NCBI RefSeq assembly: GCF_918797505.1
Contig: NC_092797.1
Coordinates: 13,095,372-13,159,371, forward strand
Length of the DNA: 64,000 nucleotides
Direction of reading: 5' to 3'
From: Bemisia tabaci
Lineage: Eukaryota > Arthropoda > Insecta > Hemiptera > Aleyrodidae
The position numbers and the translations under genes were made by a program. Of this stretch, positions 1 to 11,352 are shown piece after piece. The first letter of the stretch is position 1. The number at the start of each line of letters is the position of its first letter. The notes beneath the pieces were generated by a model, which was given only the letters and a program-made list of their open reading frames with translations, was not told the DNA's origin and ran no database searches.

Positions 1-941
1 TCGAAGGGGATTTTTCCCTATATTCGAAAAAAAAATATGTAACCAATTTTTCCAGTGATACTAAGCTGCTCAGTTCATTCGACCGAAATCTAGTTTTTCC
101 AGTGCTTACAATGTCGAACTCAGTTTTCCCTCAACATTCACAATTAATACCCCTAATATCCAGAACTGCTCACAGCGAGCTTGTTCGCAAAATTGCAAAC
201 GATTGACCTCGCTTTTACAACTTTTTCCTCGCTTCAACGGGCGCGGCTTGGCATCATCCAATCAGAGCAGATTTTTTTACTTGGCGGAATGTACAGCGGT
301 GTTGCCAAACGGCCGAAAATTCCCCGCAACTCACCCCAAAAGTCAACGTAAAATACGCGAATTTTTACTCAAATATTGGCATTGGCGATGAGCTTTGAGC
401 CCCGCCTTGCCGCTTCGATAAACGAATCCTCGAATTTTAATACTTTAAAATGGGGTATTTTGAATGATGTGGCAACAGTGTTTGTATCGAAGCTGGAATC
501 GCTTGTCGATAACGACGAGGGTCTAATCTCGTTTGAAATTGAATCAATTTCGACGGAGAGCCCCACCGAAGTTAAAGGAACGGAAGGAGGGCAACTTATC
601 GATGCGCGTCGCACTGACGTAAAATCGGATTATTTTATGTCGCGCATAAAACGGCGCGGAAAAACAAGGCCAGGGAAACTGGGAAACATCGACTGCCGAA
701 GATGATTGAAGCTCGTCTCGGTTATTGGACGTTAAAATGTAAAAAGAAAGCGGGAGAATCGTATCCGTAAGCGAAATTATGTATTTGTGGTAGGGAGAGA
801 AATGACAGCAAGTGATATCTAGTTAAAGATTAATACCGCTAGAGACAGAATTTTTGAGACATCACACTGAAAATTGCAGCAATGAGATTGGGCAAGGCAA
901 GGGTTAAGTTCAGAGGTCAACATTATTTTTTGCCGAATGAT
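1..941. other. No recognised gene or repeat
   Basis: This is unique-looking sequence. It contains an open frame at 376-705 (109 codons, rich in Glu, Ser and Asp) with no recognisable domain, and a comparable frame is open on the opposite strand. I see no splice-site context or homology that would make it a gene. Confidence 0.4.
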
Positions 942-1384
942 AACGGGTCAGTTGCGCAGGTCACAGAATCGTGTTTTGATGCTTGATTCTTGTAGATCAG
1001 CTAAAAATAATAAGAGCTGTTTGAACTTCAACTTTCTACGTTCAATATTAATCGAGATATCGCGCTTTGAAAAATTCGTTTAATGACGTCTTCCATCGCG
1101 GTGGTGACACCCTGGGTTTCTTCCACCTTTCTTCCATCCAAGTTCCACGTTGAGTAACCAGTGCAAATGTGTGTCTCACCGATTGATGAAAGCAAGGTGG
1201 GTGAAACGAAGGGTGTTACTACCGCGGTGGATGACGTCATAAATCGAATTTATCAAAGCGTAATATCTCGGTTGCTCAACGTAGAAGCCTCCTGTTTGGA
1301 TAGATCTTAATATTTCTAGCTGATCGACAAGAACCAAGCGTCAAAACAAGATCTTGAGATCAGCGCAACTGCGACCCATTGACT
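942..1384. repeat. Family L foldback element, copy 1
   Basis: The two halves are inverted copies of each other over roughly 160 bp. The left outer part (GGTCAGTTGCGCAGG) pairs with the right outer part (GCGCAACTGCGACC). Further inside, ATGACGTC and CCGCGGTGG/CCATCGCGGTGG also pair. A diverged second copy lies at 39680-40075, which shows it is a dispersed repeat. It has no coding capacity; the small open frame inside on the minus strand is a by-product of the palindrome. It is most simply a non-autonomous foldback transposon of unknown superfamily. Confidence 0.7.
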
Positions 1385-1403
1385 ATTGACCATTGATCCA
1401 TAA

Positions 1404-1536
1404 CGAACTATTTCTGGCTCATCTGTAAAAGAACACGGACATGCATAAGGGAACTAATGGTACATACGCTGTTTCTGAACTGAATCAGAAATTGTAGTTC
1501 CTGCTTCTCAATTGCACAATGCAGTCCAATTTATGA
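1404..1536. repeat. Family D MITE, degraded left end
   Basis: The internal D signature is present: TTTCTGGCTCATC, a GCATAAGGGAACTAATGG segment, and GAAATTGTAGTTCC near the right end. The copy closes with the D terminus (complement of GGACTGCATT). The left terminus has decayed. Confidence 0.6.
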
Positions 1537-2369
1537 AGAAACTTGTTGATTATAAAATTCGCCGGATGACTGATGAAGAGCGGATTGTCGAGATGAGAAC
1601 AATCATGGAAGTTTTCAAAAAGTGCCTTTGAGTGGTTTTCCATTCAAAACAGAGACAGAGTATCTGCTACATTGCAAACCGAGATATTTGATCTCGTAGT
1701 TTCATCGTCGATATATCTCTTGTAAAGGAGGACTCTGAGATCGTGTGCAGATTTTATTTCGCTGTCAATAAATCTCAGGTTGTTTTTGAATTAAAGTTCT
1801 CTGAGACACTCTAACGAAGTGCTGTATTTTTCTCGGCTAACTCTGTCCACCTTGGGCCCTACGGCAACTGGAGGTTTAGGAAAATATTATAATCAAAGCA
1901 GCGATGAAGAAGTAATACTGCGCTGTGTGGGTTTGGACACCCTTCAAATCAAGCTGATACCAACATCTATACTCACTGGCGTTCACCACTTTGCTTTCTC
2001 TCCACACTTGCACTTGTTGATTTTTCCAATCTGCACTCGTTACATAAAGTTATGCTTTAAAGAATCTCCATTAGTAATCCAATACAGCAAGTTAACTATT
2101 TCTTGCAACAACTAAAGTTTCCTTGTCATGGTAAAATCGTTACCCATGCACATTACTATTCTTCTTAATGATAGAGACAATTTCCCTCCTGCATGGGATA
2201 TCCGCTCTTCTCTGTGCTAATTTCTAAGTTCTGCGCACTAATTTTTTCGAGACACCATTTCTTATATCTTGAATCGGTGCTATTATCGATAGGATCACTT
2301 AAAAGAGCTAGAAAAATGAAGAACAGTGTTTTGTGACTCATTCCTTTGAACTCAAGGTTGCCATCATTT
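1537..2369. other. No recognised feature
   Basis: AT-rich sequence with no long open frame of coding character and no repeat I could pair with another place in the window. A 98-codon frame at 1819-2115 looks like chance. Confidence 0.4.
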
Positions 2370-2760
2370 CTTCATCTTAAAATTCCCTGACTTTCCCTGA
2401 CTACTTTTGCTCTTCTCTGTCTCCAAAATTTCTAATTTGCTGACTTTTCCTGCCCTTTGAGCAAAATTTCCACTTTTGTTTTAAATGCGCTGACTTTCGC
2501 TAAAATTTGGACAAAACTTCCTTTTTTAGAGATCACTTATAGGGATCGGCATTCTTTAGCTGTTTGAAAGATGGCAACCCTTAAAAATGACCAAAAAAAG
2601 TGAACCGTCCGATGTTCAGTAATATGTGTTAGTGATCAGTAGATGTGTCTAACATTTCCTGTCTTTTCCCACAAATTTCCCGTTACTCTCCACAAATTCC
2701 CAGAATTTTTCTTACAATTCCGAACTTTCCCTGCTTTTCCCGGTTTCCCAGACCGCCTGC
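2370..2760. repeat. Degenerate TTCCCTGACTTT-type minisatellite
   Basis: Variants of TTCCCTGACTTT, TTCCCACAAATT and CTTTCCCTGCTTTTCCC recur irregularly in two clusters (2378-2480 and 2655-2755) with less repetitive sequence between them. A complementary-looking degenerate series occurs at 55535-55880. This resembles the internal iterations of some short DNA transposons; the boundaries are uncertain. Confidence 0.5.
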
Positions 2761-3019
2761 ATTTCTGTTGACAACACTTGCTGATGGTTGAAATATTTTA
2801 TACTTTCATTACTCCTATGACTCCGCGAAAATGACAAAACGCGCCTCAAAAATAAACCCTTGATGCTAAAAAATGAGAGAGAAAAACTGTTACAATTCAC
2901 GTCATGGTCAACCCACACCCCAAAGATTTTTTTTTATTATTTGTATGAAAGTTTGTTTTGAATGGCCTTCCTCCACGAGCCCCACACTTACAGTTGGTGG
3001 TTGGCAAGAAGTTAGTGGT

Positions 3020-3330
3020 GAATTTTTTTTATTTATTTTTTTTTATTCAGCTGCTTGGATATGCGAAAGCCGAGGAGCACTCTTGACACGGGCCAACACG
3101 GGTAGCACAACTGAAGCAACTAATTCTCTGCCACTCAAGATGGACGGTTCACCCGGTTTATAAATGGCGGGTCTCGGGGAGCCCAGCCTCCAGATCCCTG
3201 GCCGGGCATGCGAAATTAGGTTGGCCGCCTCTGAAGGAGTCGAACCCTCAACCTCTTACACGGTTGCACAAATTCTCCGAGACGTACTCGCAAAGGTCCT
3301 CGTAAAAAATGATGGGCATGTCAACGACGA
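3020..3330 (-). repeat. Candidate tRNA-derived SINE
   Basis: Read on the minus strand, a GGTTCGACTCC motif (a good pol III B box, about 3238-3248) stands at the end of a tRNA-like T arm. A GC-rich body of about 200 bp follows, ending in an A-rich tail at 3022-3050. That order (pol III head, body, A-rich tail) is what a SINE shows. The A box is weak (around 3285-3300), the tRNA acceptor stem cannot be formed, and I see no clear target duplication or second copy, so this stays a candidate. Confidence 0.45.
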
Positions 3331-3395
3331 AAAAATTCGCCTAGAGACGGTGGTCACGTCTGCCCGACGAAAACCCTAAGTCTATTCAAATTAAA

Positions 3396-3626
3396 CACTG
3401 GAAAAAAACACATTGGATCTAGAGTCCAGACTCTAGAAAACATCGACAAGAAAAAATACTCTTGAATCAATCGAACTTTTGCTTGAATCAAAACGAAATC
3501 CACTTGAATTAAGAGGCTTGGTTCTTGATTTCAGCTAGATTCTGATTTAATGAAGAGCACTTTTTCTTGTCGATGTTTTTAAGAGTCTGGACTTTAGATC
3601 CAATGTGTGTGTTTTTTTTTTCAGTG
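3396..3626. mobile_element. Family A palindromic MITE, copy 1
   Basis: Full-length copy of about 230 bp, with left end CACTGGAAAAAAACAC and right end TTTTTTTTCAGTG. The arms pair almost end to end: GGATCTAGAGTCCAGACTCT on the left against its complement on the right, then ACATCGACAAGAAAAA against TTTTTCTTGTCGATG. The centre carries several variants of CTTGATTCAATC and CTTAAATCAAG. It has no coding capacity. The same element recurs at 9960, 10745, 15578, 33763, 42151 and 63174. Confidence 0.9.
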
Positions 3627-3928
3627 AAGGCTTTAAGCTCAGTATAATAATAATTAATCTACATGTACTACATTTTCTCAGTGAGCTGAGTTTCTTTTAG
3701 AATGTTTACACGCACCTTCCATCAGAGAAGGAAGGGAATATCCATAAATCCCGACTCTTAAGTTGATGGCAAGCGATGAGTCTGTTTTCAATAGCCGGTT
3801 CAGCAGTTTTTGTCCTATATTTTTTTTTTCTTTAGCGGAAAATTTGAAATGACCATTATGGATGCAAACAAAAAACATTTTAATCGATCACTTATGATTC
3901 TAGAAATTGCAAATGAAAGAGCGCTTTG

Positions 3929-4076
3929 AATTGGATTACATTTTGCAATAAGGAACCACCATTTCTGGCCCATTTTAGAAACACCATACATCATTCCATT
4001 GTTTTCCCTCCGCAGATATGTGCTTTTATGGGAGAGCCAGAGATAGTGGCTCCATATTGCAAAATGTAATCCAATT
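3929..4076. repeat. Family D MITE, complete copy
   Basis: Both ends are present as an inverted pair, AATTGGATTACATTTTGCAA on the left and its complement at the right. The D core (CATTTCTGGCCCATTTTAGAAAC, then GTGCTTTTATGG and GAGCCAGAGATAGTGG) lies between them. About 148 bp, non-coding. Confidence 0.8.
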
Positions 4077-4708
4077 GAGAGTCAGAAAGTTTTAATATGT
4101 TCAGCGTAAATAAAAGAATGACAGCATAATGGTTAGAGATGTACTTCTCTTTATTACCTTTATTTTTATTTCCGTTTATTTATTTTTATTTACTTTTTTT
4201 TGCCGCTTCTCCAAGCATGTTTAAGTACTTATATCAAAAGTTACAATTTAGGAACAAAAACCAACATTAATCAAGATTTATTAAAAATAAAATATTTTAT
4301 CAATAAAATATACCATAAGTAAGATATTCGCGTTGTTCGATTTGACTACACCGCGCAAGCAGATTCTGCCAAAGGTTGATTGCAAGCACAACCCCCGCCC
4401 TCCGGAGCCGTGCATCGCTTTCAAACTTATTACCTACTTATTTATCAAGTATGATGGAATGGAGGAATGGAAAACCCTATCCGTACGCTAAGTAAGTCTT
4501 ACTGCAGCCACGTTTGTGCAGTGCCAGGCTCCTTAAACGCTTATTTTCCAAGGAAATTGTTACCAATGTTGTCATATTGTTGGTATCCAAGAGCTGACTC
4601 GCCTAGGGATATGATATTTTCAAGATTGGATAACCTCTCCATGTAGAGATAGGGCTAAATAAATTGACGAGGTTGTCATGTCTGTGGGCCAAAAATTACC
4701 TTTACGAC
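4077..4708. other. AT-rich stretch, no gene seen
   Basis: T-rich sequence with long TTTATTT runs (4150-4200) and AT-rich repeats around 4260-4325. Nothing recognisable. Confidence 0.4.
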
Positions 4709-4856
4709 GCAGAGTATAGTATGCAACAAGGAATTACTATTTCTGGATCATTCTAGAAACAACGCATGTGCCATCGGTTTCTTTATACAGTTCGGTTATT
4801 CTATGTATGATACAGAAACAGCGGGCCTTTATGCCACAGTGCAGTCCGCTTCAAGG
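4709..4856. repeat. Family D MITE, diverged
   Basis: The core shows AATTACTATTTCTGGATCATT, TAGAAACAACGCATGTGCCATC and a right end with GTGCAGTCCGC. The left end is decayed. The middle has extra changes compared with the copy at 3929. Confidence 0.6.
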
Positions 4857-7116
4857 CCAGTCTTCGTGGAGCGGCAACCATGCAAATGCAAAACCTCATC
4901 TCTACATAGCAATTTTGCCTGAATTAAAGGGTTGACTTACTGCATTATCTTATGGAAACGTGGTATAATTAATAATCTTCTCACGTATACATATTAGATT
5001 AATGTATAATAATGCAGAAAAGCATTCACAAAGATTGAAACACTTGAAGAATTTGGAATGTTTTAGTATGCTTTCAACCACCGTATATTTTTTTTGTTGC
5101 ATGTTTGAAAGACACATTACACTACACATACTTCCGTATAATCTCAAGTTATATAAGTCAGTTATTCTCAGTCTATTATGACCTCAATTTTAAGAGCTTG
5201 CCGTAAGCTTTGAGATTAGTTATAGACAGAACCGTCGACAGCATCAACCAGCCATTTTCTCTCAAACTTTTTTGTAAGAATACTCAGTCAATTTGAAAAT
5301 TCCATGTCATTCTCCGGAACTCAGTTTAATCAATGTTAACGAAAGTAGCTGAAATGATTCTCATGCAGGTGTTTGCATTCTTCATAGAACTGATATAAGA
5401 AAGTGGTGACTAAAGATATGATTTTCTGTGAGGAAAAGCACCGCATGAAAATACTAACATTGTCAAACTTCTAATAAAAATTTAATTTTCTGGGAAACGT
5501 CCGATTTGTTTTCCGCGAATTCCTCAGAAAATGTCATGCGCAATTGATTCTAGTGTATCTGAATTACGTGATACATCTAATCATACTCTTAGCTCTGTAT
5601 TGTTGCTTGTCTGTCGGTTTTAAGGTTTTTTTTTCTTTATTGCCGTCCGCGCCTCTATCGAGCGCTATAATAATAGAGCAGCAATAAGGGTCCGAACTTT
5701 TATTTTTCTCTGGGGAGAATAAAAAATTAGGGAGCAACAACAAAACAAAACTGGGTCATAGATCGTGACAAGACCAAATTACATTATTTTTTCCAAGAAA
5801 AAATTATTTCCAGAAGCATTTGATTTTAGAGCAAAATTCCTTCTCGCACATTCTGAGAAGTTCCAATATCATATGAAGACAAACCCTACGTTTGGATTGC
5901 TTTTCGCGATCTGAAAATGACGTTGACTTTTTGGCTGGACGATACTTCAGATTGCGTTGAGAAACAAAACATCGGTTGTGAAAAATGGCTCCATCGATGT
6001 CATTTCGTGTTGTTTTTTTGCTCAATCTTTCAGCAACACACGCTTTGACGATAAATTATTCAGCATTGACTTGGTGTTGAAAACTTACGTTAGATCTCAA
6101 ACGAAAACCGAAAAAAAAACTGCCCAAAATTTCTAGACGTGTTCCCAGTCAAAATATTTCATTTCAGAAAATATTCACGTCAGATTCATTCTAGCATAAA
6201 ACTCTCGTACTTTTGCTCCTAACTTACCGTCGAATCCCCCCCCCCCCCCAATTGAAAAACAGTCTTATTGCGTATTAGCGCTGCTCTTCTCCGGGGAGGG
6301 GGGAGGGGTATTCAGAATCAGAACATTTGGACTGATTTAACCAGGATCATTTACTACAGGAGACGTTGACTGATCTCCTCAAATGTCGTATTTTTTCAAG
6401 CGAAAACTATTCAAAAATCTGAACCTTTTTTTTTATGAGTGTATCATTTACAATCCGATAAAAATTCATGAATTTTGGTGAGGGTCTTTTGTTCCTTAGT
6501 TAATTCGTAAAAAAACCAACTAAAATAATGATACTGGCCAGAAGTGTCAAAACGAAAGCCGGTAAGGAAAAACATTTTGGCAGATCCACTGTTAGAGTAA
6601 TACCCGACAAAGCTAAAAATAAAACAAGCAGGAAGCTCCAACGCATTGGCGTCGGAGAGCGGCTCTGGGGGCAGTAGTTGTAGTCAAGAATGAGGGCCTA
6701 GACACATTTTGTCATTGATGTACAATCCGACAACTGTCGATTCATGTTTTGTAACTTAGCAGATTTACGTAGCCGGTGTATAAATGTGTATTGGGCTTTG
6801 ATATGGCGAATACATGGCATTATCACTTGTTGTATACTTTTAATTTTGAAAGCTCTTTGGAGGTCCGCTTCCTAAAAAATCTCTGGTTGATAAGTCGTTT
6901 AGCGAGGCTGCAAAAAATTTGCATTTTTATATCTGAAAGTGTAGGTATTGGTTTTTTGTATAATTGTTTTTTTGGATTGCTGGAAAAGTAACGCATACTT
7001 CTATAATTTAGGACTGAGTCAGGGAAATATAAGGTTCGTTAAATAGTAAATATTCCTAGTACCGTGTGACACTATTGTTAACGAAAAGTTTTTGCAACTT
7101 GTCAAAGAGGTTGTTG
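4857..7116. other. No gene; AT-rich unique sequence
   Basis: The open frames here are short and lack coding character. Notable only are an uninterrupted run of 14 C at 6236-6249 and a G-rich stretch just after it (6292-6308). Confidence 0.4.
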
Positions 7117-7332
7117 AATGATCTTCGAATAACTTTTGATGAGCTAGAGGTAATGGTTCTATCTGCAGCTCGTGGACTTCTGTACGATATTGTCCAGAAT
7201 CATCTAAATTTTCAAAAAGTGTCCGCTTGTTCGATACCCAATTTGCTCATTCATGCATACAAGGAGAAGCGCATGAAAGCTTTAGCAGACATTTTGGAGA
7301 TGAATCAAGAATTAGATGAAGAATTTATGACT
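7117..7332 (+). pseudogene. Mariner-family transposase remnant
   Basis: An open frame encodes about 72 residues that resemble the middle of mariner-type (Tc1/mariner, SETMAR-like) transposases. It runs LRITFDEL, then the helix-turn-helix-like stretch ending DIVQNHLNF, then QKVSAC-S-IPNLL, then KEKRMKALADIL and a closing EEFMT. In intact proteins this block sits just upstream of the first catalytic Asp (GDETW), which is missing here because the frame stops straight after EEFM. The N-terminal DNA-binding domain and the whole catalytic DDD domain are absent. It is a dead fragment and could not mobilise anything. Confidence 0.65.
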
Positions 7333-7828
7333 TAAATCACGGCACCTTAATCACGGGATGACCTTAATTACGGCAACTATTTATTGTCCATGAGATGCAG
7401 ATGGTTTCATTTCCCTAGCTCATCAAAAGGTATTCGAAGATCAATTTCATCAGCCACCCGTACGAACCACGTTTCTAGTGACCCGTACTTGCTTCGCACG
7501 TATGAAACATACAATCAGAGAAAACAGAATTCATCTTACAATAATCAATAATCAGTAGGACATGAATCGTTGCGATGTATAATACGACATTATAATGCGG
7601 CATTACTATTGTAATTCATTTTAATGTTTAGGGGCATTATAAATCATTATTGCCACGTCGGAATGAAATGTTGTAGACTGAATTGAAAAGCATGTTGGCA
7701 AAATTTATTATAAAAATAGTATAACATGTAGGTACATAACATAAAGGTAATACAAATTAAATGATTAGAGCGTGTATATTTCATTACATTATAGGTATAT
7801 TACAATCATTTTTGTCATTGTTGGAAAT

Positions 7829-7876
7829 TTTGATAGTTTGAATTTTGATAGTTGATAGTTGATAGTTTGAGAGTTG
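7829..7876. repeat. GATAGTT microsatellite
   Basis: Irregular tandem copies of TTGATAGTT are visible, four or five within about 50 bp, in AT-rich sequence. Confidence 0.6.
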
Positions 7877-8191
7877 AAAATTTGGTTATTTTATTTAGTT
7901 AAGGTGATTCGATAGACGCCATATTTTGTGTCAGAATGGCATGCGACATATCCCATCAATTGGTTCCATTTTTTCATTTACTCATCATTTTTCTCCAATT
8001 TTAAGTTTCGCAATTCTGTTTTCAGGAGACTAAAGCACTCACTTATCAATTTGTATATTTATATTGAGTTAAGGGTAGAGACGTATTCCTCACCGGAATT
8101 GAGGAATGGAGGTGTTACAGTAAGTCCGGCATTAGGTTCCATTTCGACATCAGCGACGATCAACGCTACGATACTGGAAGCCAGTCTTCCG

Positions 8192-8310
8192 ATATTAAAT
8201 CCCTAGCGGGGAAGAAAAAAAATGCCTAGATTTCGCTAAAAATCCCTAAATCCCCAGATTTGCTCAAATATACTTAAAAAATCCCTAGATTTTGCAAAAA
8301 GCGCCATTTT
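8192..8310. repeat. AAATCCCTA-rich repeat cluster
   Basis: Four or five variants of AAAATCCCTA(A/G)AT(T/C) recur here. A second cluster in the same orientation lies at 8639-8708, including TCCCTAAATCCCTGG. The two clusters may be the ends or internal repeats of one decayed element spanning about 8192-8710. Confidence 0.5.
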
Positions 8311-8638
8311 TTTATGAAGAATCATGATGTCATTCGATGTAGCGATTTGCAATATTTAAATCTGATTGGCTCGTTTGAATTTTGGCGCTCTCTGAAAGCA
8401 GTGCTAATCCAGACCAATAAAATGAAAGAATATTAGTTGATTTCTTATTATTAACAGGTTGAATGCAGTTGAATGTCAAGTACATCGAAGGACGCAATCG
8501 TTTTAATTTCCGGCTTATTTGCGGGGAAAATAGTGTTGCCAAAAAGGCCTACAAAATATAGATGAAAAAATGTTTTCGATTGTCGAAGCTAGAATTGAGG
8601 TTAAAAAGTTGATTTTTGGTAACTTTACCTCATCAAAA

Positions 8639-8708
8639 AAAAATCCGTAGATTTCCTGAAAAATCCCTAAATCCCTGGAAATTCCGGAAAATCCCTAAAT
8701 CTAGGAAT
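8639..8708. repeat. AAATCCCTA-rich repeat cluster, second
   Basis: Three further AAATCCCTAAATC units, matching those at 8192-8310. Confidence 0.5.
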
Positions 8709-8712
8709 AAAC

Positions 8713-9815
8713 TCTTAGACATCGGATGGCTGTTGGAAGCATTAGAGTCAACATTTGAAACGCTGCTGCAGAATTTGCCGGGAGTATAATCGAGTGTTGA
8801 AAGTCAGTAGAATTGAACAATGTAATAATTGCTTTCCGAAATAAGCGTTATAATAAAAAAACAACGAATCTGAACTGTTAATACTGGAACACACCTTCTG
8901 TAAATGTACCTTGCGAGAGATAAGTAAAAAAATAGATGTACTGGAGGAGAAGTGCTTCTCCACAGAGTTTGAAGAAGGAAAAAAAATGCCCAAATTTACT
9001 TACTTCAGCATTTTCGGCAAAATCACTGCAATTTCCGAACCTTTTTCTGGCCAGGGGCCAAAATTAAATGATTATGAAGGGCCACTTAGATGTTGTAGAT
9101 AAAAATAGGACTGTTGAAAAATTCGCCGTTTTCAATAAATATGTACCCGGAATGGAAGACATCTAGGGGAAAATTGTTACGATTTTCCGATGCAAATATT
9201 TTCCTACAATCTATTTTCCTGCGTTTTGGGATTATACGTACTAAGCAGGCTAAGGGCCCGTTCGCCAAAACTAATCGGAACTGTATGAATGAATTGCTCC
9301 TTTTAAAAATCAAAACAATATCGAATTGCGATATATTACACAGTTAAGATAGGGCTATGTCCTGTCGTAAGCGGCGACATAAAGTCGATATCATTTCAAT
9401 AATCGCCCCAATGGCCACGATAGTTGTTAGACGTTTACGGTTTCCCTGGTAACCTTTGTTTGCTATCAGCTGATATCGAGTAAATGACTAGGAAGCTCCA
9501 ACCCAGTGGTTAAAGCTTCCTTAACCGCGAAAACTTTAAAATTCAAATTTTCAAATTTTGAACGTAAAGTACATTTTTTCCATCACGAGATAAAAGCACA
9601 AACAAGTTTTGAATTGTTGACTGTATCACCATGATTCCAAAAATACAATACACAACATAGCATTGACTAACAATAAAACAGTATGCAATAAAATAAAGTC
9701 ATGACAAGGAACATAGCCGAAAATGGCGCCGATTCCCATCAACCAACGCGCGGTCTCTACAATGTAACATGCTGCATTGATACTCCCCAGCTGGGACCGT
9801 CCGGAATAGCAGCTC
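8713..9815. other. No recognised feature
   Basis: Unique AT-rich sequence. Frames are open on both strands at 9086-9347, which is the usual sign of chance rather than coding. The segment 9350-9500 is less AT-rich but matches nothing else here. Confidence 0.35.
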
Positions 9816-9863
9816 TAGTGCAAGCACCAGAGCCGCTAATAGTGCAAGCACCAGAGCCGCTAA
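9816..9863. repeat. Perfect 24-bp tandem duplication
   Basis: Two exact adjacent copies of a 24-bp unit beginning TAGTGCAAGCACC and ending GAGCCGCTAA. Confidence 0.9.
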
Positions 9864-9959
9864 AATTTTAAAAAAAAGGAAAAAAAGGGAAATTTAGACA
9901 ACGTGAAATGTATTTAGGTTTATTCTGGCCAAATTTATCCGTTCAACAAAAAGTAAATA

Positions 9960-10190
9960 CACTTGGGAAAAAAAACACATTGGATCTAGAGTCCGGACTC
10001 TTGAAAACATTGACAAGAAAAAATACTCTTGATTCGATCAGATTTAAGCTTAAATCAAAAGGAAATCCGCTCAAATTAAGAGGCTGGGTTCTTGATTTAA
10101 GCGTAAATCTGATTGAATCAAGAATATTTTTTCTTGTCGATGTTTTTTCGAGTCTGGACTCTAGATCCAATGTGTTTTTTTTTTCCAGTG
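9960..10190. mobile_element. Family A palindromic MITE, copy 2
   Basis: Full-length copy with ends CACTTGGGAAAAAAAACAC and TTTTTTTTCCAGTG. It is flanked on both sides by TA, consistent with a TA target duplication of the kind made by Tc1/mariner-type enzymes. The open frames on both strands (about 95 and 75 codons) are mirror images that arise from the palindrome. Confidence 0.9.
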
Positions 10191-10209
10191 TATAATTTAT
10201 CCAGGATCA

Positions 10210-10256
10210 ATTTGGCAACATGCGTATGCTCATACGGCGTTCCTCCTTAGCGCGGC
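10210..10256. repeat. Family B end fragment
   Basis: It reads TTTGGCAACATGCG, then CTCATACGGCGTTCCTCC and TTAGCGCGGCGG, which is the right terminus of family B. The rest of the element is absent. Confidence 0.65.
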
Positions 10257-10744
10257 GGACTCGCTCCAAAACTTCTCCCGTTTCGCCGTAAGCGACGATC
10301 CATTTGTTCCGCGAGTATGTCAGGGGGTCACCGCTAGCCCGCTCGCAATTTATCATCACACTCGTAACTTGCATTTTCCCGCCACCGCGCGAGTTGCGGG
10401 GAGGGGAGGGGCGAGTTCAATAATACAAACGGACAGACAGCAAGCTCGGTTCGGAGTCCGAGTCGCCGGTCCATCGATGCAGAGGAAATCATTCCTGGAG
10501 AAGGTTCCACGTCCGCACTCCCATTGCTCGAATAAATTATTGCCGCCGGTAATAAGGGTTATGCAAGTTGCCTACCCTGCAGAGGCCGGGCGCAAGTTAT
10601 GGCGGGCGTCGCGCCGTACATTATGAACGCGCACACCCATCGATCGCCGGGTTGCCGGCCATGGCGGGTATTGCGAGCGGGGACCGAATGTTTCGGAGAC
10701 CCCTCACTATGACGTCATACTATGGAAATGGACAGTATGAACAA
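10257..10744. other. GC-rich unique island
   Basis: This segment is markedly richer in G+C and CpG than the surrounding sequence and matches no other place in the window. Overlapping small frames (10369-10626 and 10568-10750) have no recognisable domain. It could be a cis-regulatory or exon-bearing segment of an unrecognised gene, but nothing proves either. Confidence 0.3.
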
Positions 10745-10971
10745 CACTAGAAAAAAAACACATTGGATCTAGAGTCCAGACTCTTGAAACATCGACAAGA
10801 AAAAATACTCTTGATTCAATTGGATTTTTGCTTAAATCAAGAACCATGCCTCTTAATTTGAGCGGATTTCCTTTTGATTTAAGCAAAAATTTGATTGAAT
10901 CAAGAGTATTTTTTCTTGTCAATGTTTTCAAGAGTCTAGAATATAGATTCAATGTGTTTTTTTTCCCAGTG
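10745..10971. mobile_element. Family A palindromic MITE, copy 3
   Basis: Ends CACTAGAAAAAAAACAC and TTTTTTTTCCCAGTG. The arms pair throughout. Compared with copy 1, the right arm has changes around GAATATAGATTC. Confidence 0.9.
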
Positions 10972-11129
10972 AAGGCTATTTTTTTGATAATTTTTCCAGA
11001 GCAAAAAGAGGAGTCGCTATCAATGAGTGGCTCAAAAATCACGATGATCGTAGTGAAAAAGTTTGAAATTTGCCGTTCTTGAAATATGTAACGCTAAATT
11101 TCGGAGTTTTCGACCATCTATCTCTTATA

Positions 11130-11352
11130 CACTGATAAAAATATTTGTGTTCTTGTGTTACTTTTGGTTAATATAGGAAGTGAAACACAAACCAACCCCA
11201 ATTTTGTGTTGATTTTGGTACAGTTTGCGGTGAATTTAGCGCAGAAAACAACGAATGGACTGAGAAAATCCAGATTAAACCGAAGGCCTTGTGTTATTTT
11301 GTGTTTTATTTCCGAAACTTTTACTTCATGCACCAAACGTTTTTCTCTGTGC
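11130..11352. repeat. GTGTT-motif element, A/X-like ends
   Basis: It begins ACACTGATAAAAA and ends TTTTTCTCTGTG, echoing the A and X termini. Inside, GTGTT or its complement AACAC recurs many times (TTTGTGTTCTTGTGTT, GAAACACAAACC, TTTTGTGTTGATT, CTTGTGTTATTTTGTGTTT). No second copy is in the window, so the boundaries are tentative. Confidence 0.45.

Noticed and set aside
376..705. 109-codon + frame as a gene
   Set aside because: No recognisable domain, no splice context, and an 81-codon frame is open on the opposite strand over the same bases.
3164..3379. 71-codon + frame, and a tRNA gene at 3230-3300
   Set aside because: The frame is antisense to the SINE candidate. The T-arm-like motif has no matching acceptor or anticodon stem, so it is not a functional tRNA.
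9908..10195. Mirror-image frames in this and the other family A copies
   Set aside because: They appear on both strands because the element is a palindrome, and the peptides are the same in each copy.
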